Assembly (NCBI GenBank): GCA_963691655.1
Contig: OY829328.1
Location: forward strand, 87,734,400-87,798,399
Reading direction: 5' to 3'
Origin: Toxonevra muliebris
Lineage: Eukaryota; Arthropoda; Insecta; Diptera; Pallopteridae
Length of the DNA stretch: 64,000 nucleotides
The translations under genes and the position numbers were made by a program. The notes below the pieces were generated by a model. That model saw only the letters and a list, made by a program, of their open reading frames with translations, had not been told where the DNA came from and did no database searches. The stretch's first letter is position 1. Each line of letters starts with the position of its first letter. This document shows, piece after piece, positions 12,898 to 25,579 of this stretch.

Positions 12898-13740
12898 CAC
12901 TTAAATATCTGTGATATAAACAGTGCGTGTCTTTACGCAACGTTTTGTTACTTCTGCATAATTCAATCTTAAGCTATAATTTCGCTTACACAACAATAAC
13001 AAATTTTGCAGTATGATACTTTGTAAACGGGTCCTAACAAATCAACTTACAAAAATGTTAAGCCTTGATTAATTGTTGTCTCTTTATTGTAATAAAAAAT
13101 AGAAATAATTGTTGTCGCTTCATAATCACATCAATTTTCACTTCACTCACTAATTTCCCAACAATTAGCGTTAACTCAACCGTGTTTAAACCTTTACTTC
13201 CCGCATAATGTCAAAACCAACTCATTCAGCGGACTTTATCAAAAACCCTTTTTCTTTTGTGTGGTAACTTGATGATGAGTAGACAATATCACATGTTTAA
13301 TAGCCCATTAAATACTCATATAATAACCCTAGTGCTATGTAACCCTTTCATTGCGCATACTCATTTTAGAGCAGAGAAATAAAGAAATGAAGGGTGAAAA
13401 AGGGTTGACTTGCGCATTTATAACGCTAATTATTTGTAACCAGCATATAACTGGTTTATTTTCATAGCCGTTGAAGTTGTGTAACCCTTTCATTTCTGAA
13501 TCCCTTTGATAACTTTATTCATCGCACACAAAAGTAATATAAATATTATGTTTCTATGTAGGAGAGAAGAGACAAATGGGATTAGTTTACAAAATGAAGT
13601 AGATTGGTTTGAAATGGCTGCCCAGTTTGTTTCGTGGCGAGAGAGAGAGTGAGAGTATTCGAAGCAAAAGTGACTTTTATTACGCCTACTTATGTTTTGG
13701 ATATGTACGGTTTGTGTAATTAAAGTGTCAAAACAATTGG
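12898..13740. other. Noncoding DNA, no gene seen
   Basis: AT-rich, with several AACCCTTT/AAAGGGTT words in both orientations (13222, 13340, 13395, 13482) and a GA-rich run near 13640. The minus open frame 13490-13750 has no family features. Confidence 0.5.
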
Positions 13741-14045
13741 GCCTAGCCACACGAGAGCAAACCCGAACATCGTCGGTGGGGGAGAGGGGAGGGGCGGGGA
13801 GAGGGGGTGTGCTAGGCAGAGACCTGATGCAAAGAGACTAAATCACTAACTCATACACAAAAGTCGTTTTTCATTTTTGATTTGGATTTTAATTTTTTCT
13901 GAGCGCTAGTCACACTGACACATCCAAAAGCAGTTCATGTATACAAACATTTTAAGCCTGCATTGCATAACTATGCTCGTGTGGGTTAAAAGAAGTGCGC
14001 GAAGCTTGTTTTGCTACATGCGCAATTGCTCTCGTGTAGCCAGGC
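13741..14045. mobile_element. Small inverted-repeat (MITE-like) element
   Basis: The left end GCCTAGCCACACGAGAGCAA (13741-13760) and the reverse complement of the right end, GCCTGGCTACACGAGAGCAA (from 14026-14045), match at 18 of 20 positions. They enclose about 305 bp without a gene. The interior has a G-rich run (13776-13808) and a second CTCGTGTGG-like copy near the right end, as often seen in the subterminal parts of DNA transposons. No convincing target duplication was found, so the superfamily is open. Confidence 0.6.
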
Positions 14046-17000
14046 TCATTATTATCATTACGTCTGTTTAAGGTGAAATATTTTCTATTTTTACTATATC
14101 CTAAACACAGAACAACGCGTCAAGAATACGGCTGTTGCGGTCGAAACGTAAATCTCATATATTTTTAAGGAAACCAATGAATTGATAGACGACGGAAATT
14201 AACGCTGTCGCAGATTTGGTTTTTTTTTTATTTTGCCAAGCGACAAAGCGAAAGAAAACGCATTTAAAAACGAGGAAAAAATTTCATTTTGCTTTCAAAT
14301 CTTCAAATGCTCTCAAATTTTAGTAATAAGAATAAATCATTTTATGAGAAGTTTTGCTATTGTAATTAATTCGTCGACGTCAAAACAACGCTTGCTGCCG
14401 ATGAAATTCTCTCATCGTATCGCTGCCGCATTCAATGTGTTCAGCACATTAATTGTTTTTCATAACGCCTACACAAGCTGGAAAACATTAAAAATAAACA
14501 AGTTACTTGTAAGGAATACTTAAATTTTCTTATGTGATCATAATTCAATTTCTCTTGAATTTCATTTTGTAATACTTACCTTCGTTGATTTCATCTGAAA
14601 TCTTTTAAGAAATTAATCTTTATGCTGTTTCTCCTTTCAACTTTCGCTTAAACGTTTAGAAAAATTGCATTGAATACTATCAATAGCAAATATTTGGTAC
14701 AAACAACAACAACAAAAGTAGTGCGCACAAATCCTTTAATTTGTTATTATCCTTTTTTGTTAGATCGCCTGTTGTTCGATGTAATTGCTGTCATTTGAGC
14801 CTTCTTTGAACATAAAATTCATTTCAAACAATGTTTCTTGTAAAAACCATTAAGAAGTATAAAGGATTTCTTGGAAATTTGTATTTACATAATAAAAATC
14901 GAAGATATCGGGGTTATATGTTTCAGCAGAAACCGTGTACCAATTCCGAGCTACCCCTGAAGAAAATAAAGGAACCCTTATACATCTTTCTTAAGGTGTA
15001 TTCGTTAATTAATTCCTTACTATGAAACAATAGACCTATAATGGCCTAGGCATTGTCTGCATATATTTATGCTTTATATAACAATTTGATACATAATTTC
15101 ACTTATCCTCCTCAGAAACCTTAGAAAGCTCCACTCAAATTGAAATGTCTCAATTTCAAAGCACAAGATAATGAAAATTGCCTACACACATAAAAAACTA
15201 ACAAGAATGACAAAACATAAATAAAAAGGGTATATAAAAAACGTAGCATGTAGTAATAGTAGTAGCATACTAAACAAAAAGGTAGCAAAAAAAAAAACAG
15301 AAAAGGAATTGTATAGAATATTGAATTGATAGTATGACGACATATAATTTTACGTTTCATTGGAATTTCGATTACGTTTTTCCACATTAAATGTCTCAAT
15401 TTTCCGATACCACACAAACAGACAGACAGACAGAGACACACACAATTATTATTGAGCTCCTAGCAAAGCAAACAAAAAAAAAAAAAAAGGATATTTGAAA
15501 GGAAAGCCGTTTCTCTTACTTACCCTTTACTCTTCACTGGGCATTCTATGGGTAAAAATATAATCGCAATTGGAATACCTTATGGGAGGGCCTACAAAAA
15601 ATAAAAATAAAAAAAAATAAACGAAAAAAAAACTACTTCGTTCAAATTGATATGAATGTAGCGATAAGCCACATACAAAATTGACTTTTTTGGTTGTTGT
15701 TAAGGACAACAACAGCATAAAAAAAGGATAACAATCCGAAATACAAAACGTGCGTTTTTACCTCTTTAACTTACGCAGCAACTCATATAAACAACCTACT
15801 ACGTTTTTGTTGCTCTTGCCTGCTGCTCCTCCAACTGCTAACTACCGCTCATTGTTACTTTTTCAGGCCACAAGGACATAAAGTTAATGTTAACAATGGT
15901 CAACAACAATGTCCAAATAGTGATAGTGGTGGTGGTGGTGGTCATAAAACATGTCATTATTTGTCGTAAGCGAGAGAGTGAGTGAGAAAAAGCGAGCAGG
16001 CAAGTAAAGGATAACAAAAATTAAGGATAGTAGGAATGTGTGTAAGGATTTAGTTTTTACTGCGTTTTTTGTTTGATTTTTTTTTTACGTTTTAGGTTCA
16101 GCGTTCTGAGTTTCCAAAAAGTTTAAGTCAAAAGGTAAAAACGTACACGTAAAGTAGTAAAATGTTCACATTAAATGGTGACACAATAATTTCAGTTAAA
16201 AAGGAATTCGATGTCCTTTTCAGCCAAACAATTCCTTGCCATAGCTAGCTAGTGATAGCCACACGTTGCTTGCAACGATTTAATGCTTTCAAAGTTCAGT
16301 CTAGTCATGTGTTTCACCTGTTCTCGTTGACCCAGAAAAAAAAAAATAATCGATTCTGTTTTTCTTCTTTTTTTTTATCGCTATCACTTCGCTACTTCAT
16401 CCATTCCAGCCTTTGGAGGAGATCATAAATTTTGTTAGAAAATTGATCCAATTATTTTGTTAGATGTTGATGTCTCTGTGTATAAGGATTTTGTTACATG
16501 CGTGTGCATGCTACTAAAAAGGGATAAGAATATTATGAAATTAAAGAAATTACAAGGTGTAAGCATTCAGTGTTTTTTTTTGTTTTTTGTTTTTTCGTGT
16601 GGTCTTTTTCTTCTTTATGTATTTTGTACAAGCGTGATTAAAGGTTTAGCGCATTTTCCTTTTTACACATATTTATGTCTTGGCCTAGTTATTTTTAAGC
16701 ATTTAGTCGGAAAAAGTGTAACATGCTACAAATCATTTTGTTATTGTTTAGTTTTTGAGATTAGAATTATAAGAATGCAGCTGGAGCTGACTCCTTTCCT
16801 TTTGGTAGTTATAAAATATCTGATAATTATGGTATATTTAGGGTGGAATGTCCTAGTTTCTGTGTTCTACTGAAAGCATTATATTTTTATAGCCATCCAA
16901 TTTGTAGTTCAACTCAATTGTGATATGAAATAGCTGGATGGTTATAATCTGACTGTAATCAGGGCACTTAAAATGCAACCGATTTTTGCAGATATTACTT

Positions 17001-17130
17001 GTGTGGGAGGTAGGCGTGGTTATTTCCACAATTTTTACAACAATTAATCAAAAGGTTTGAAAATTTTGACCTTAATTTGATAAAAAATTTCAAAAATAGT
17101 AAAGTAAAGAATCAGAAGTGGAATTGTATA
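14046..17130. other. Noncoding DNA, no gene seen
   Basis: AT-rich with poly-A/T runs, a GACA microsatellite (about 15418-15433) and a GTG run near 15930. The 138-residue open frame at 16457-16873 starts on TTG, has its first ATG at codon 18, and is rich in Phe, Cys, Leu and Val from T-rich DNA, so I leave it out. Confidence 0.5.
16888..16945. repeat. Short hairpin with 8-9 bp core arms
   Basis: TATAGCCATCCA at the left and TGGATGGTTATA at the right are inverted copies of each other with one mismatch, separated by about 30 bp. This could be the remains of a very small inverted-repeat element. Confidence 0.45.
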
Positions 17131-18350
17131 GGGGAGAGGGCCCCAAGATGGACAGGGCCCCAAGATGGACATTGTGTATAAAATGTTTGCATAAGATGGC
17201 ATCACCTCCTGCTTTATGTCATTGTTGTCGTTTGGGTAGACGCGGATTTTTATGCTCACTCGAAGAGAAAAGACCTGCTTGTTTTTCTGCTACACACATG
17301 ACGTGAATTTTTTTTTTGAAAAGTTTTTCAACATTTTTTAGTTACGTCAATGAAGTTATCTAAATTTTTGATTTTGAACAGATAAATATGGCTATCACCT
17401 TATTTATTTATCGAACAATAATATTCTAAAATGATTTGTTTGATATTGTGTTTGTGTAAAAATTTTTACTGTCGCCCAAAGATGGACATTTTGGTGACCC
17501 ACGTTCGAAATACCATGAACGAAAATCGAAGAAGATGAAAATGTAGATCATGCAAACATTGAAGATGACAAGTTGTCCGAACTAGTGCTGCGTAAAGTTT
17601 CTTACTCTGCTGAAAGTTTTCAAATTCAAATGAAGAATTTAGTTCTGATTTATTAACAGTAATCGGGCCGTTGCAAAAAGGGAAACCCATTCCTAAAAGC
17701 AAACTAGGTCGGAATCCTATGAAAAGCAACGTTATCACTTCACCATGGTATAGTGCAGATTTGAAAATTAAAGAACGCACTCGTGAAAAAAAGGCAAAGT
17801 CTTCGGTCAAAAAGTGGCTCAAAAACCAACAAAACAAAAAAAACAGCCAACGCCGCGAAAGTATTTAGAAAAAAAAAATCAGAGTCGACAAAAAAAAACA
17901 TTTATCATCTCCAGATGAAGATTTTTGTATCATCTGTCTAAAAACCATGCCAGCAATATGATTGCGTACCACGAGTGTAAAGTGCATCAAAATTAGCCGT
18001 CCCTGGTATACATGCCCGAACTGTAATTCAAATAATTCTGCCTAAAATTTGTGTGCTATTTTTCGGAATAAATACAATAAAAAACATAAAATTGGCTTCA
18101 AAATCTTTACATGATATTTATTTTTGATTTTTCAGTGAATTTTGAAGTGATGTCCATCTTGGAGCTACTTTTTTGAAAATCTAAATTTTTAACAATTTTG
18201 AAATATACTTAAAAAAAATGGGGACTAAATAAAAATTTATCTCTGTAGCCAAAAGATACCCAACCTATTGTACTTTCATAAGATATCAGATTCAGTTTGG
18301 GTTCTAGAACATTATCTCAATACTATGCCCATCTGGAGGCCCCTCTCCCC
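17131..18350 (+). mobile_element. pogo-type (Tc1/mariner superfamily) DNA transposon relic
   Basis: The ends are inverted repeats. The left begins GGGGAGAGGGCCCCAAGATGG; the right, read in reverse complement, begins GGGGAGAGGGGCCTCCAGATGG. Both are flanked by TA (17129-17130 and 18351-18352), the duplication expected for this superfamily. The word AAGATGGACA occurs at 17145, 17162 and 17479, with an inverted copy at 18151-18160 and a degenerate one at the right end. These may be transposase binding sites. At about 1.2 kb the element is shorter than full-length pogo elements, and most of the transposase gene is missing. Confidence 0.75.
17531..18045 (+). pseudogene. pogo/Tigger-like transposase C-terminus, frameshifted
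   Basis: Inside the element a decayed reading frame runs on the + strand. It begins with an acidic stretch (EDENVDHANIEDDKLSEL, from 17531) and shifts frame near 17635. It continues as SSDLLTVIGPLQKGKPIPKS and then KLGRNPMKSNVITSPWY, which resembles the proline/lysine linker after the DDE domain of pogo-family transposases. A Lys/Arg-rich tract follows, then an acidic SSPDEDFCIIC (about 17910-17935) and a final WYTCPNCNS (about 18005-18030). Paired CxxC motifs of this kind occur in the PHD-like finger at the C-terminus of many insect pogo-like transposases. The catalytic DDE triad is not present, and several stops and frame breaks make the copy inactive. Identification is by family pattern, not alignment. 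Confidence 0.65.
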
Positions 18351-21300
18351 TATATATTAGGGTAAAGTGAAACATCTTTTTTCTCAGAACCACATAAAAA
18401 ATTTAGCTGCTGATGTCAGTAGTAAACAGATACATTTTTTCTGGATTTGGTTTAAGGTTGGGATTAATATTTTCAAGTCACCACGTGGGTCAAATTGGTC
18501 AAAACCTGGTTGGTACAGAGAAGTTCTTTTTCGATGCTGGCAATGTTTTTCAAAGTTAAACGCTGTTTTTAAAAGTTAAAAGTTCTCGGCTGCCAGCTTT
18601 TTATATAATATTTTGATAAATAAAACTTGTACGAAAAACTTCTTATTTTAATTGACTACTCACACAGTTTTGACCCCCACTAAAGTTCTCGCTTATTTGT
18701 GAGTTTAAACTTTTTTCTGTGTTAGGCTAAACTTTGCCTAAAAATTCTAAAGGCCATTAAAATTAAGAAAACATATTTAAGCTAGGTTCAAAACTTCTCA
18801 ATATTTTGACCACAATTAGTACGACATTTCCAGTTTTTTATACATAAATAATTTGGCCTACCCTATTAGGAGGCTGAAAGTACTCTAACAATCTTTTGAT
18901 TTGATGACAACACACTTATGGCTCACTCAAGAAAAACTACAACCGAACCCTTCCTCTCTCCCCATACACACTATAAATCCAAAAAAAAAAAAACAAAAAC
19001 AAAAAAACCAAATGTGTCACCACCAAAATGAAGCACTTTATCAACACATTCAATGATGCCTTTGTAGTATGTTTGCAAAAATTTATGTTCCAGAAAATAT
19101 TTGCGGAAAGTATCAATAGAAGAAACAAGGAAAGAGTAAAAAATGTGACAGCGCAACACTTTTGGGATGAAAGGATAAAAAAGGATGCTGCACAAAGGAT
19201 AAAACATAATAGGGGCGTTTTTTTTTGCAGTCATCTACACTGAAGCACGCTTGAAGTTGAGTGTGTGTGCGTGTGTGTGGAGTATGAGTTAAAGACTCAT
19301 AATAATTATTATTATTAAATTAAACGCGAATGCTGCAAAAATATCAACAGGATATCAAATAAAGAACAACCAACAACAACATCATAATTCATTTAGTCAT
19401 GTATTTAGCTGGCTAAAAGGATATACGAGTGTGTGGTAGAGTAATTAGAAATAAAAGAAGCAACACGCTGTAGACATTTTGTATTTTTCTACGTATTTGT
19501 AAGCGCAACAATTACATTATGATTTTTATTGCATATTTAACAGCATGCAACATTGTTCAAATTGTATGTGGTTTTTATTATTTGATTTCATATTCGCCAT
19601 CGATTATATATTTTTTTTTTATGTAGTATTGCTATTAAATTGAAATTGAAACGAGTATTTTAAGTGGCCATTACGAAAGTGCCATTATTAATTAACTTAA
19701 TGGTTCACGTTTTTTGTTTTAGGTGTAAGTTCTTTGTGAAAGTGTCTACCCAGTGTGCAGTGTAATTTTATATGTGAATGTGTGTAGAAATTTTTGTTGT
19801 AAAATGTGCTTTTAATTATTTTATTGCCCATTATTGGAATCAACACTTAGTAATTCCAACTATTTTCAAATAATATTTAATATTTTTATCTAGGAAAATT
19901 TTGTTTAAAAATATGTATAAAGTTATGAATGCTTTAAGTCAGAAAGAATATATGATCATCACCACACCGCATCCATTATAAGTCATTGTTCGTTCTTCCC
20001 CTCCCATTCCCTTTCCCCTTCTGCAGGAATATATTTTTAAAGCGACGCATTGTGTTCATTACTCCTCATGAATGATTTCAGCGAATTTGTTATGCCCCCA
20101 AACCACATTTGCTTGCCATCCCTGTACTCTGCTTCATCGCTAACTTCAAATGAAATTAATTAAAATTCTTTTTGTGTAAATCATCTCAAGCAAACATCCT
20201 TTTAAAGCAAAGCTTTTCTGTTGCTTGCTTTTACTTGCTTTTTTCCACTTTTAATTTCTGCTCTTTTACTTGTTTCTTTTTTTTTCTTAGTAGGTACGGA
20301 GATTTGTGCCGTATGCCATGCCCACACTCATACACAGAATTACAACGAACGAGGCAAACAAGCAACGTCATAATACCATCATCAACATGAAGCTCTTTCA
20401 GCGTACTTTTTTTAATTTTTTACTTTTTTTTGTATAAAATTCTTTACTTTTCTTTTGCTTGTAGGCGCAGCAGCACCAACTTTCCACTATTTTTTTTTTT
20501 GTTCGTTCTGTTTAGCTACGTTTGCGTATTTAATTGCAAATTACATTTTGAAAAATTGCTCTAAAATGGAGAAAGGAAAAGAGGGCAGGCTTTAGAAGGA
20601 GAACATAGCAGCAAAAGAGCCCAGATTAGCCTAACAGCAATGAATTGAATGAACAACACTCGTCGCACTCGTTGCTTTACGCATTAGCGTTAATGTTTTG
20701 TTGGTTGGTTGCTTGCTTACTTGCTTCACTGTCGTCGCTTATTGTCCTGTTGCTACTACTGCTCCATGAGTTGTTTGTGTTCTGTATCCAGTGAACGCTA
20801 TAAGCGCTAAAGCAAAAAAAAAAAAAAAAAAAACAATTAGTGCGCTTTTGATCCTTTGTTTACCCCAACAACAACAACAAAAACAGCAATAGCAATAATG
20901 GCAACAATAATCAAAGTACAAAACAACTAAATACATTGTGAAAAGTATCTGTAACACGCAAAAGAAGTTTTAAAGTACTGCATAGGGTAAATGGTATTCA
21001 AATGGGCACTGATTTCATATCATTTGAGAATCTATGATTAAACGGAGAGGCATGCGGTTTCCGTTCAGATATTCTTCGTTGATCTAGAACTAATTTATGC
21101 TCCATAAACCACTAAAAGGGGAATCGGAATTCAAAGCAACAAAATATTGCATTTGGCAGTAAATGAATACCGGCCGGAAGCAAGTCAAAACGAATCTCCT
21201 TTCTGCTTTTCCATTATGCTCTCTTTGGGATAATTACATACAGTGTCGTCCGATGGCTATTCTGAAATTACTTACATGAACCTGAAATTCTTTTGTAGAA

Positions 21301-21884
21301 AATAATTTCGAAACCTTTCGATATTTGTATCAATTACTCTATAGTTTTGAATTCTCCTGCATATTTGTATTATGGCCAAGTTTGTATTTAGCACCCTCAT
21401 ATTTTGTATTAATTTTTTTGTTTTGTTTTTGTCTTAGGAAGTAAAGGAAAAAATTTTAATTTATAAACGCTTTTGAGGCATGAGTTTGAATTCTTTTCTT
21501 GCATTCATTCGTTTCATATCCGTTTGTGCTGCTCCAGAATGGACAAATGCCCTGAAGTTATATGCTTAAAAGTAAAAAAAGAGAATAAATAAAAAGTAAA
21601 AAGAGAAGTAGTAGATAAAGTTGATGAAGCAACAGCGGAAATTCTCGAAAAAATATGGTATTCTAAGAAAAATGTCAAAGTTGTAAATTTTAATAAAATT
21701 TCAATTAAGTTTTTAAAGATAATTGTTATAACGCAGTTTCAGTTTAAAAGTGTTTTTATTTTTTATTCAAAGAAGTAAATAGTTGTAGAAGAAAATAAAA
21801 GTAATTAAAACAGTACCTTAATACTAAAGTAGAAAAAATAAGAAAGCGAACGTTTATGAGAACGCATTTGTATAACACAATAAA
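18351..21884. other. Noncoding DNA, no gene seen
   Basis: AT-rich. Immediately after the pogo relic, TTAGGGTAAAGTGAAACA (18357-18374) and the inverse CTACCCTATTAGG (about 18858-18870) could be weak ends of another, about 0.5 kb, element; the match is too poor to call. Poly-A (20815-20833) and poly-T runs and AAAGGAT words (19172-19200, 19418) are present. Confidence 0.5.
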
Positions 21885-23438
21885 CAGTGGCGGTTCTAGG
21901 ATTTGGGTTTGGGGCGGGGGGGGGGGAGGGAGGGGCTGATTTTACTAGATTAAGAGATAAATATCAGACTCACTATCGACCAAAACCCAGACCTAGACCA
22001 AAAACTATTGCAAAAATTTTATCAAATACAGGTCAAAAATTAAAAGATAACTGCAACAAAACTGAGACCAAAATTAGATATTTAGGCGGAAATTTCGACC
22101 AAATTTCAAACTAAAATTCAAATACTTTTTTCAAATCGAATTTCAGATCAAAAATCTATATCAAAATGAGACCAAATTCAATCAAAATCTTGATTATGAC
22201 TTTTCTGATGGACTTATATTGTTAAATGATCTATTTTGAGAAAAAAATTTGAAGGAAATTTTAAGTTAAATTTGATGAAACAATGTTATACATCTCTATT
22301 TTTTGGGTCATTTGTGGTCGAAACAAAAACACGAACAAAATTGAATTAAGATAACAGTTGATTTGGATTGTACTTTAAACGAATTTTTAGCATCGACATC
22401 ACTATTAATATCGGCCTGGTGGTGAGTTTACGATCTCACAACTTCATAACCAAGCACTTAATTTTTATGAAAAATTAAATACGTTCTTTAAGTCTGTTAT
22501 ACATTACTTAAAATGTAAATATATCTTAATTTGACCAAAAAACCAATATGTTTTTAATTTCAAACCGGGCAATAACCGGTGAAAAAAAATAATGTTCAGA
22601 CCGCGAATTGGGCCAAAATTCCAACAAAAATAGACCAAAATGAGATCAAACACCAAATACCGAACGAAAGAAACCCAAAACTAAGACCAAAAACTTGTGT
22701 AAAATAAAATAAATATTTACATAAAAAAATTTTAACTTAAATTAAATAAAAACCAGACCGAAATGCCAGACGAATTTAGACCAAATTTTAAAACAAAATT
22801 CAGACCGATTTCGGACCGAAATTCAGACCAAAATAGTTTAAAAATCAAGCCAATTCAGACGAAAATATTAACCACAATTCAAGCTAAGTGTTAGTTTAAA
22901 ACTGAGACTAAAAACAGAAATCAGATCAAACGCTGAAAAGCAAATCAAAATTTAGACCAAACATGGATTTAAACTCAAACCAAATTCAGATTAAAATTCA
23001 AACTAAAATGAAACAAAATTCTGACGTACAATTAAACCAGAATTTAGATCAAAAACGGAAAAGTTAAACCAATATCAGACTAAAATTCAGTATAAATATC
23101 AATCCAAGAACTAAACTATTAACAAGCTTTCTAAAAGTGAAACATTTGTAAGCTGGCGTTGAAATTGTAGATTTAATGTAGTCTGAATATATTTAATATC
23201 CAGTTGCACTGTAACGTGCATCCTATTGGAACGCCCGGCAAGGCGGCTAATCAGTTCAATTCAGAATCGATTCAAATATCCAACCTCATTTTAATACATA
23301 TATTAAATTATTATTATTAAAATAAAATGTAATATAAAATAATATTTTAAATCTTAAAGTTTTTCGTTTGTTGAAAGTATATACTTTTTACTGCTGATGG
23401 CTTCAGCCCCAATAGCCCTCCCCCTGGATACGCTACTG
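21885..23438. mobile_element. Non-autonomous hAT-like transposon with perfect 8-bp target duplication
   Basis: The left end begins CAGTGGCGGTTCTAGG. The right end in reverse complement begins CAGTAGCGTATCCAGG, followed on both sides by G-rich sequence. The 8 bases just outside each end are identical: ACAATAAA at 21877-21884 and at 23439-23446. An 8-bp duplication with CAGTGGCG-type ends is the hallmark of the hAT superfamily. The 1554-bp body has no transposase frame. It is made largely of degenerate CAGACCAAAATT-like words from about 21960 to 23100. The left end is shared with a second partial copy at 41947. Confidence 0.85.
21960..23110. repeat. Degenerate CAGACCAAAATT-type internal repeat of the hAT-like element
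   Basis: Words such as AGACCAAAAT, TCAGACCAAA and AAATTCAGACC recur dozens of times with drifting spacing of roughly 10-20 bp. The order is too degraded for a fixed period. The same words occur in the partial copy at 41990-42240. Confidence 0.7.
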
Positions 23439-23446
23439 ACAATAAA

Positions 23447-25452
23447 TAGAACCTATTGAATGATTTGCGTACATATGTCCATTGAAAGTGCTCTAACTTC
23501 CTTCCAATATAAGATTCAATTAAAAAAGCTAAAGCTGAATTTCTTTTATTCTGAGTCAATCCAATTGAAGAAGCAAAGCTTTGAACTTCACTTAACACCA
23601 TAAATCATTAGACATTGAACTTTATTTCAATTTACCTTCATAAACTAGCTTTAAAATATGACTTCATTAACAAATTTCAATATAAATGCATTGAAATTGT
23701 GTAAAAACAAAGTGAATTTAAACATCAAAAAGATAAAAACTAAAATCGCGATAAGCAACTGGCTGATGATGAGTTCACTCTAATTATTTACTTTGTATAC
23801 CACTAAGTTTAAAGTAAAAGAAAAAATGGTAGTAAAAGAAATGGCCATCGTGTAGTCATCATAACTCATCAATATCTACTCAACTAAAAATAGAAAAATT
23901 TAAAAAGAAATTGAGGCACGCTTCACAAAAATTTTTTAGTTATGATGACATATGTTTGATTTGTGTCATAAAAAATTATTAGTACCTAAGAAATTATGAC
24001 AAGAATAATGTTGATGATCAGTTTCTTCTGTTTTTAAAAGGAGTGGCTCCTTAAAAGAGAAAAGGATAAAGGTTAAACATGTGCCGTCGCATTTATGTGT
24101 ATGTGTACCTTGCAAAATGTTTACTACCTTTTTTTTCTATTCTAAAATAGTTTAAAATTTACTTTCATTTTTATTTGTGAAACTGAAAGGGGAAATTTTG
24201 AACGAGTTTCTTCTCAAAAACAAAATAATAAACGAATTTATTTATGACTTTTCTTTTTTTCATTTCTTTAAATAATATAATAATGACTATTACACCCGAA
24301 CTAATTGAGAAACGATGAAAGTGGTTTCTTTCTTCTTTTTTAAGGGTTTTTCATTTAAAAGGTTTAGAAAATGCGTATTGCTTCGTTTTATTTATTAGAT
24401 AAGGGTTTCGTGGAAATTTTCGCATTTCTAATCTTGAAGAGTTTTCTTTATTTGTGGTTTGTGGAAACATGAAATGAAAAGCAATAAAAATTTTGAAATG
24501 CGCAATAAAATTATCTCAGAAAAAAAAAAAAATAAAATAAAACAAAAATATACACCCTTATGTTATATATTCGCTTTCATTGCATTTGGCTGTTTTTAAC
24601 CCATTTTTAACCCAGAACTGAAAGTTTTTTTTAGATACTCCGCGAGTTTATGAGTCGAGCTATTTTTGACGGTAGTTGACCGGGAGTGCCAGAAAGTGCC
24701 AGAAGAAAATGATTGATAATCTTAAGGGATTACTTGGTTAATTAAAAAAAACAGTACCATCCGTAGTATTTTGTAGGGCCACCTTTCCATTTTTGGCTCT
24801 ATAACCCACAAACAATCCATTAAATGTAAAAAGTATTTTAATGAACAGCCCATCAGCGCCTTGAGGTTCATGAGGAATTAGGTCACTTTAACATCCTCAT
24901 CACGACTTTAAGAAAAGTATTGATAATCTTATTGACCTGACAAGAACTTAACACACTTGACTGTTTTATTTTTTCAGGTACTCAAGTACAGAATCCATAT
25001 ATTTTCTACCCTCGTTGGGTCTTTTTGGTTTATCAGAACCATTTTGTGTTAACAAAATCACTGCCTCGTTACCTTCAATACCTTAAATTCCCACAAAGAG
25101 TAAACAAAATTGAATGAACAATAAAATCAGCGCTTTGGGTTTCAAGCTGGTCAGCCGTACATGCTTTTTGGGAGGAAATGGGTTAAGCAATAGTTAGTAG
25201 GAAAAATGAAAGTAACTGTTGGGGACGGTTATAAGAAGCATGTGGTTAACTACCTTATGTTCTTCGAAAAGGTATAAATATGTACATATTTTCTTTGCTT
25301 TGATAATGAACATGAAATCCTATTTTAATTTTTAACGTTTCACTGAAAGAGAAAGTAAAAAGGCTTCAGAAAAATCGTAAAAAATTTCGCAATCAATTTT
25401 ATAACTCCCTTGATGGCTTACTTAGAGAGAGTGTGTCAAGCTATACCGAGAT
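23447..25452. other. Noncoding DNA, no gene seen
   Basis: AT-rich intron-like or intergenic sequence with poly-A/T runs. No frame, RNA or clear repeat was recognised. Confidence 0.5.
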
Positions 25453-25579
25453 CACTAACGTATCTTGACATTTTCAAAGGGGACTTATAGCCCTTTTAAA
25501 ATATTTTTGGTTCCTGATCAAAATGTATGAAATTTTTACCGGTAAGGGGAGCTTTTCCCCCCTCTAAGATCCGCTAGTG
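25453..25579. mobile_element. Tiny inverted-repeat element with hAT-like end
   Basis: CACTAACGTATCTTGA at the left and CACTAGCGGATCTTAG (reverse complement of the right end) match at 12-13 of 16 positions and bracket 127 bp. The right terminal part (GGGGAGC then CCCCCCTCT, ATCCGCTAGTG) resembles the end at 35120-35178 and the CAGTGGCGG ends of the larger hAT-like copies. No target duplication was found, so this may be a solo end or an internally deleted copy. Confidence 0.45.

Noticed and set aside
14568..14600. Minus-strand donor CGAAG|GTAAGTATT after a TTTCAG acceptor
   Set aside because: It would define only a 15-nt exon with no other support; probably chance.
16457..16873. 138-residue open frame resembling a membrane protein
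   Set aside because: It starts on TTG, the first ATG is 17 codons in, and the residues are those expected of T-rich DNA. No family resemblance was seen.
18356..18870. Possible second element with TTAGGGTAAAGTG / CTACCCTATTAGG ends
   Set aside because: Only about 7-8 bases match between the ends and no internal support was found.
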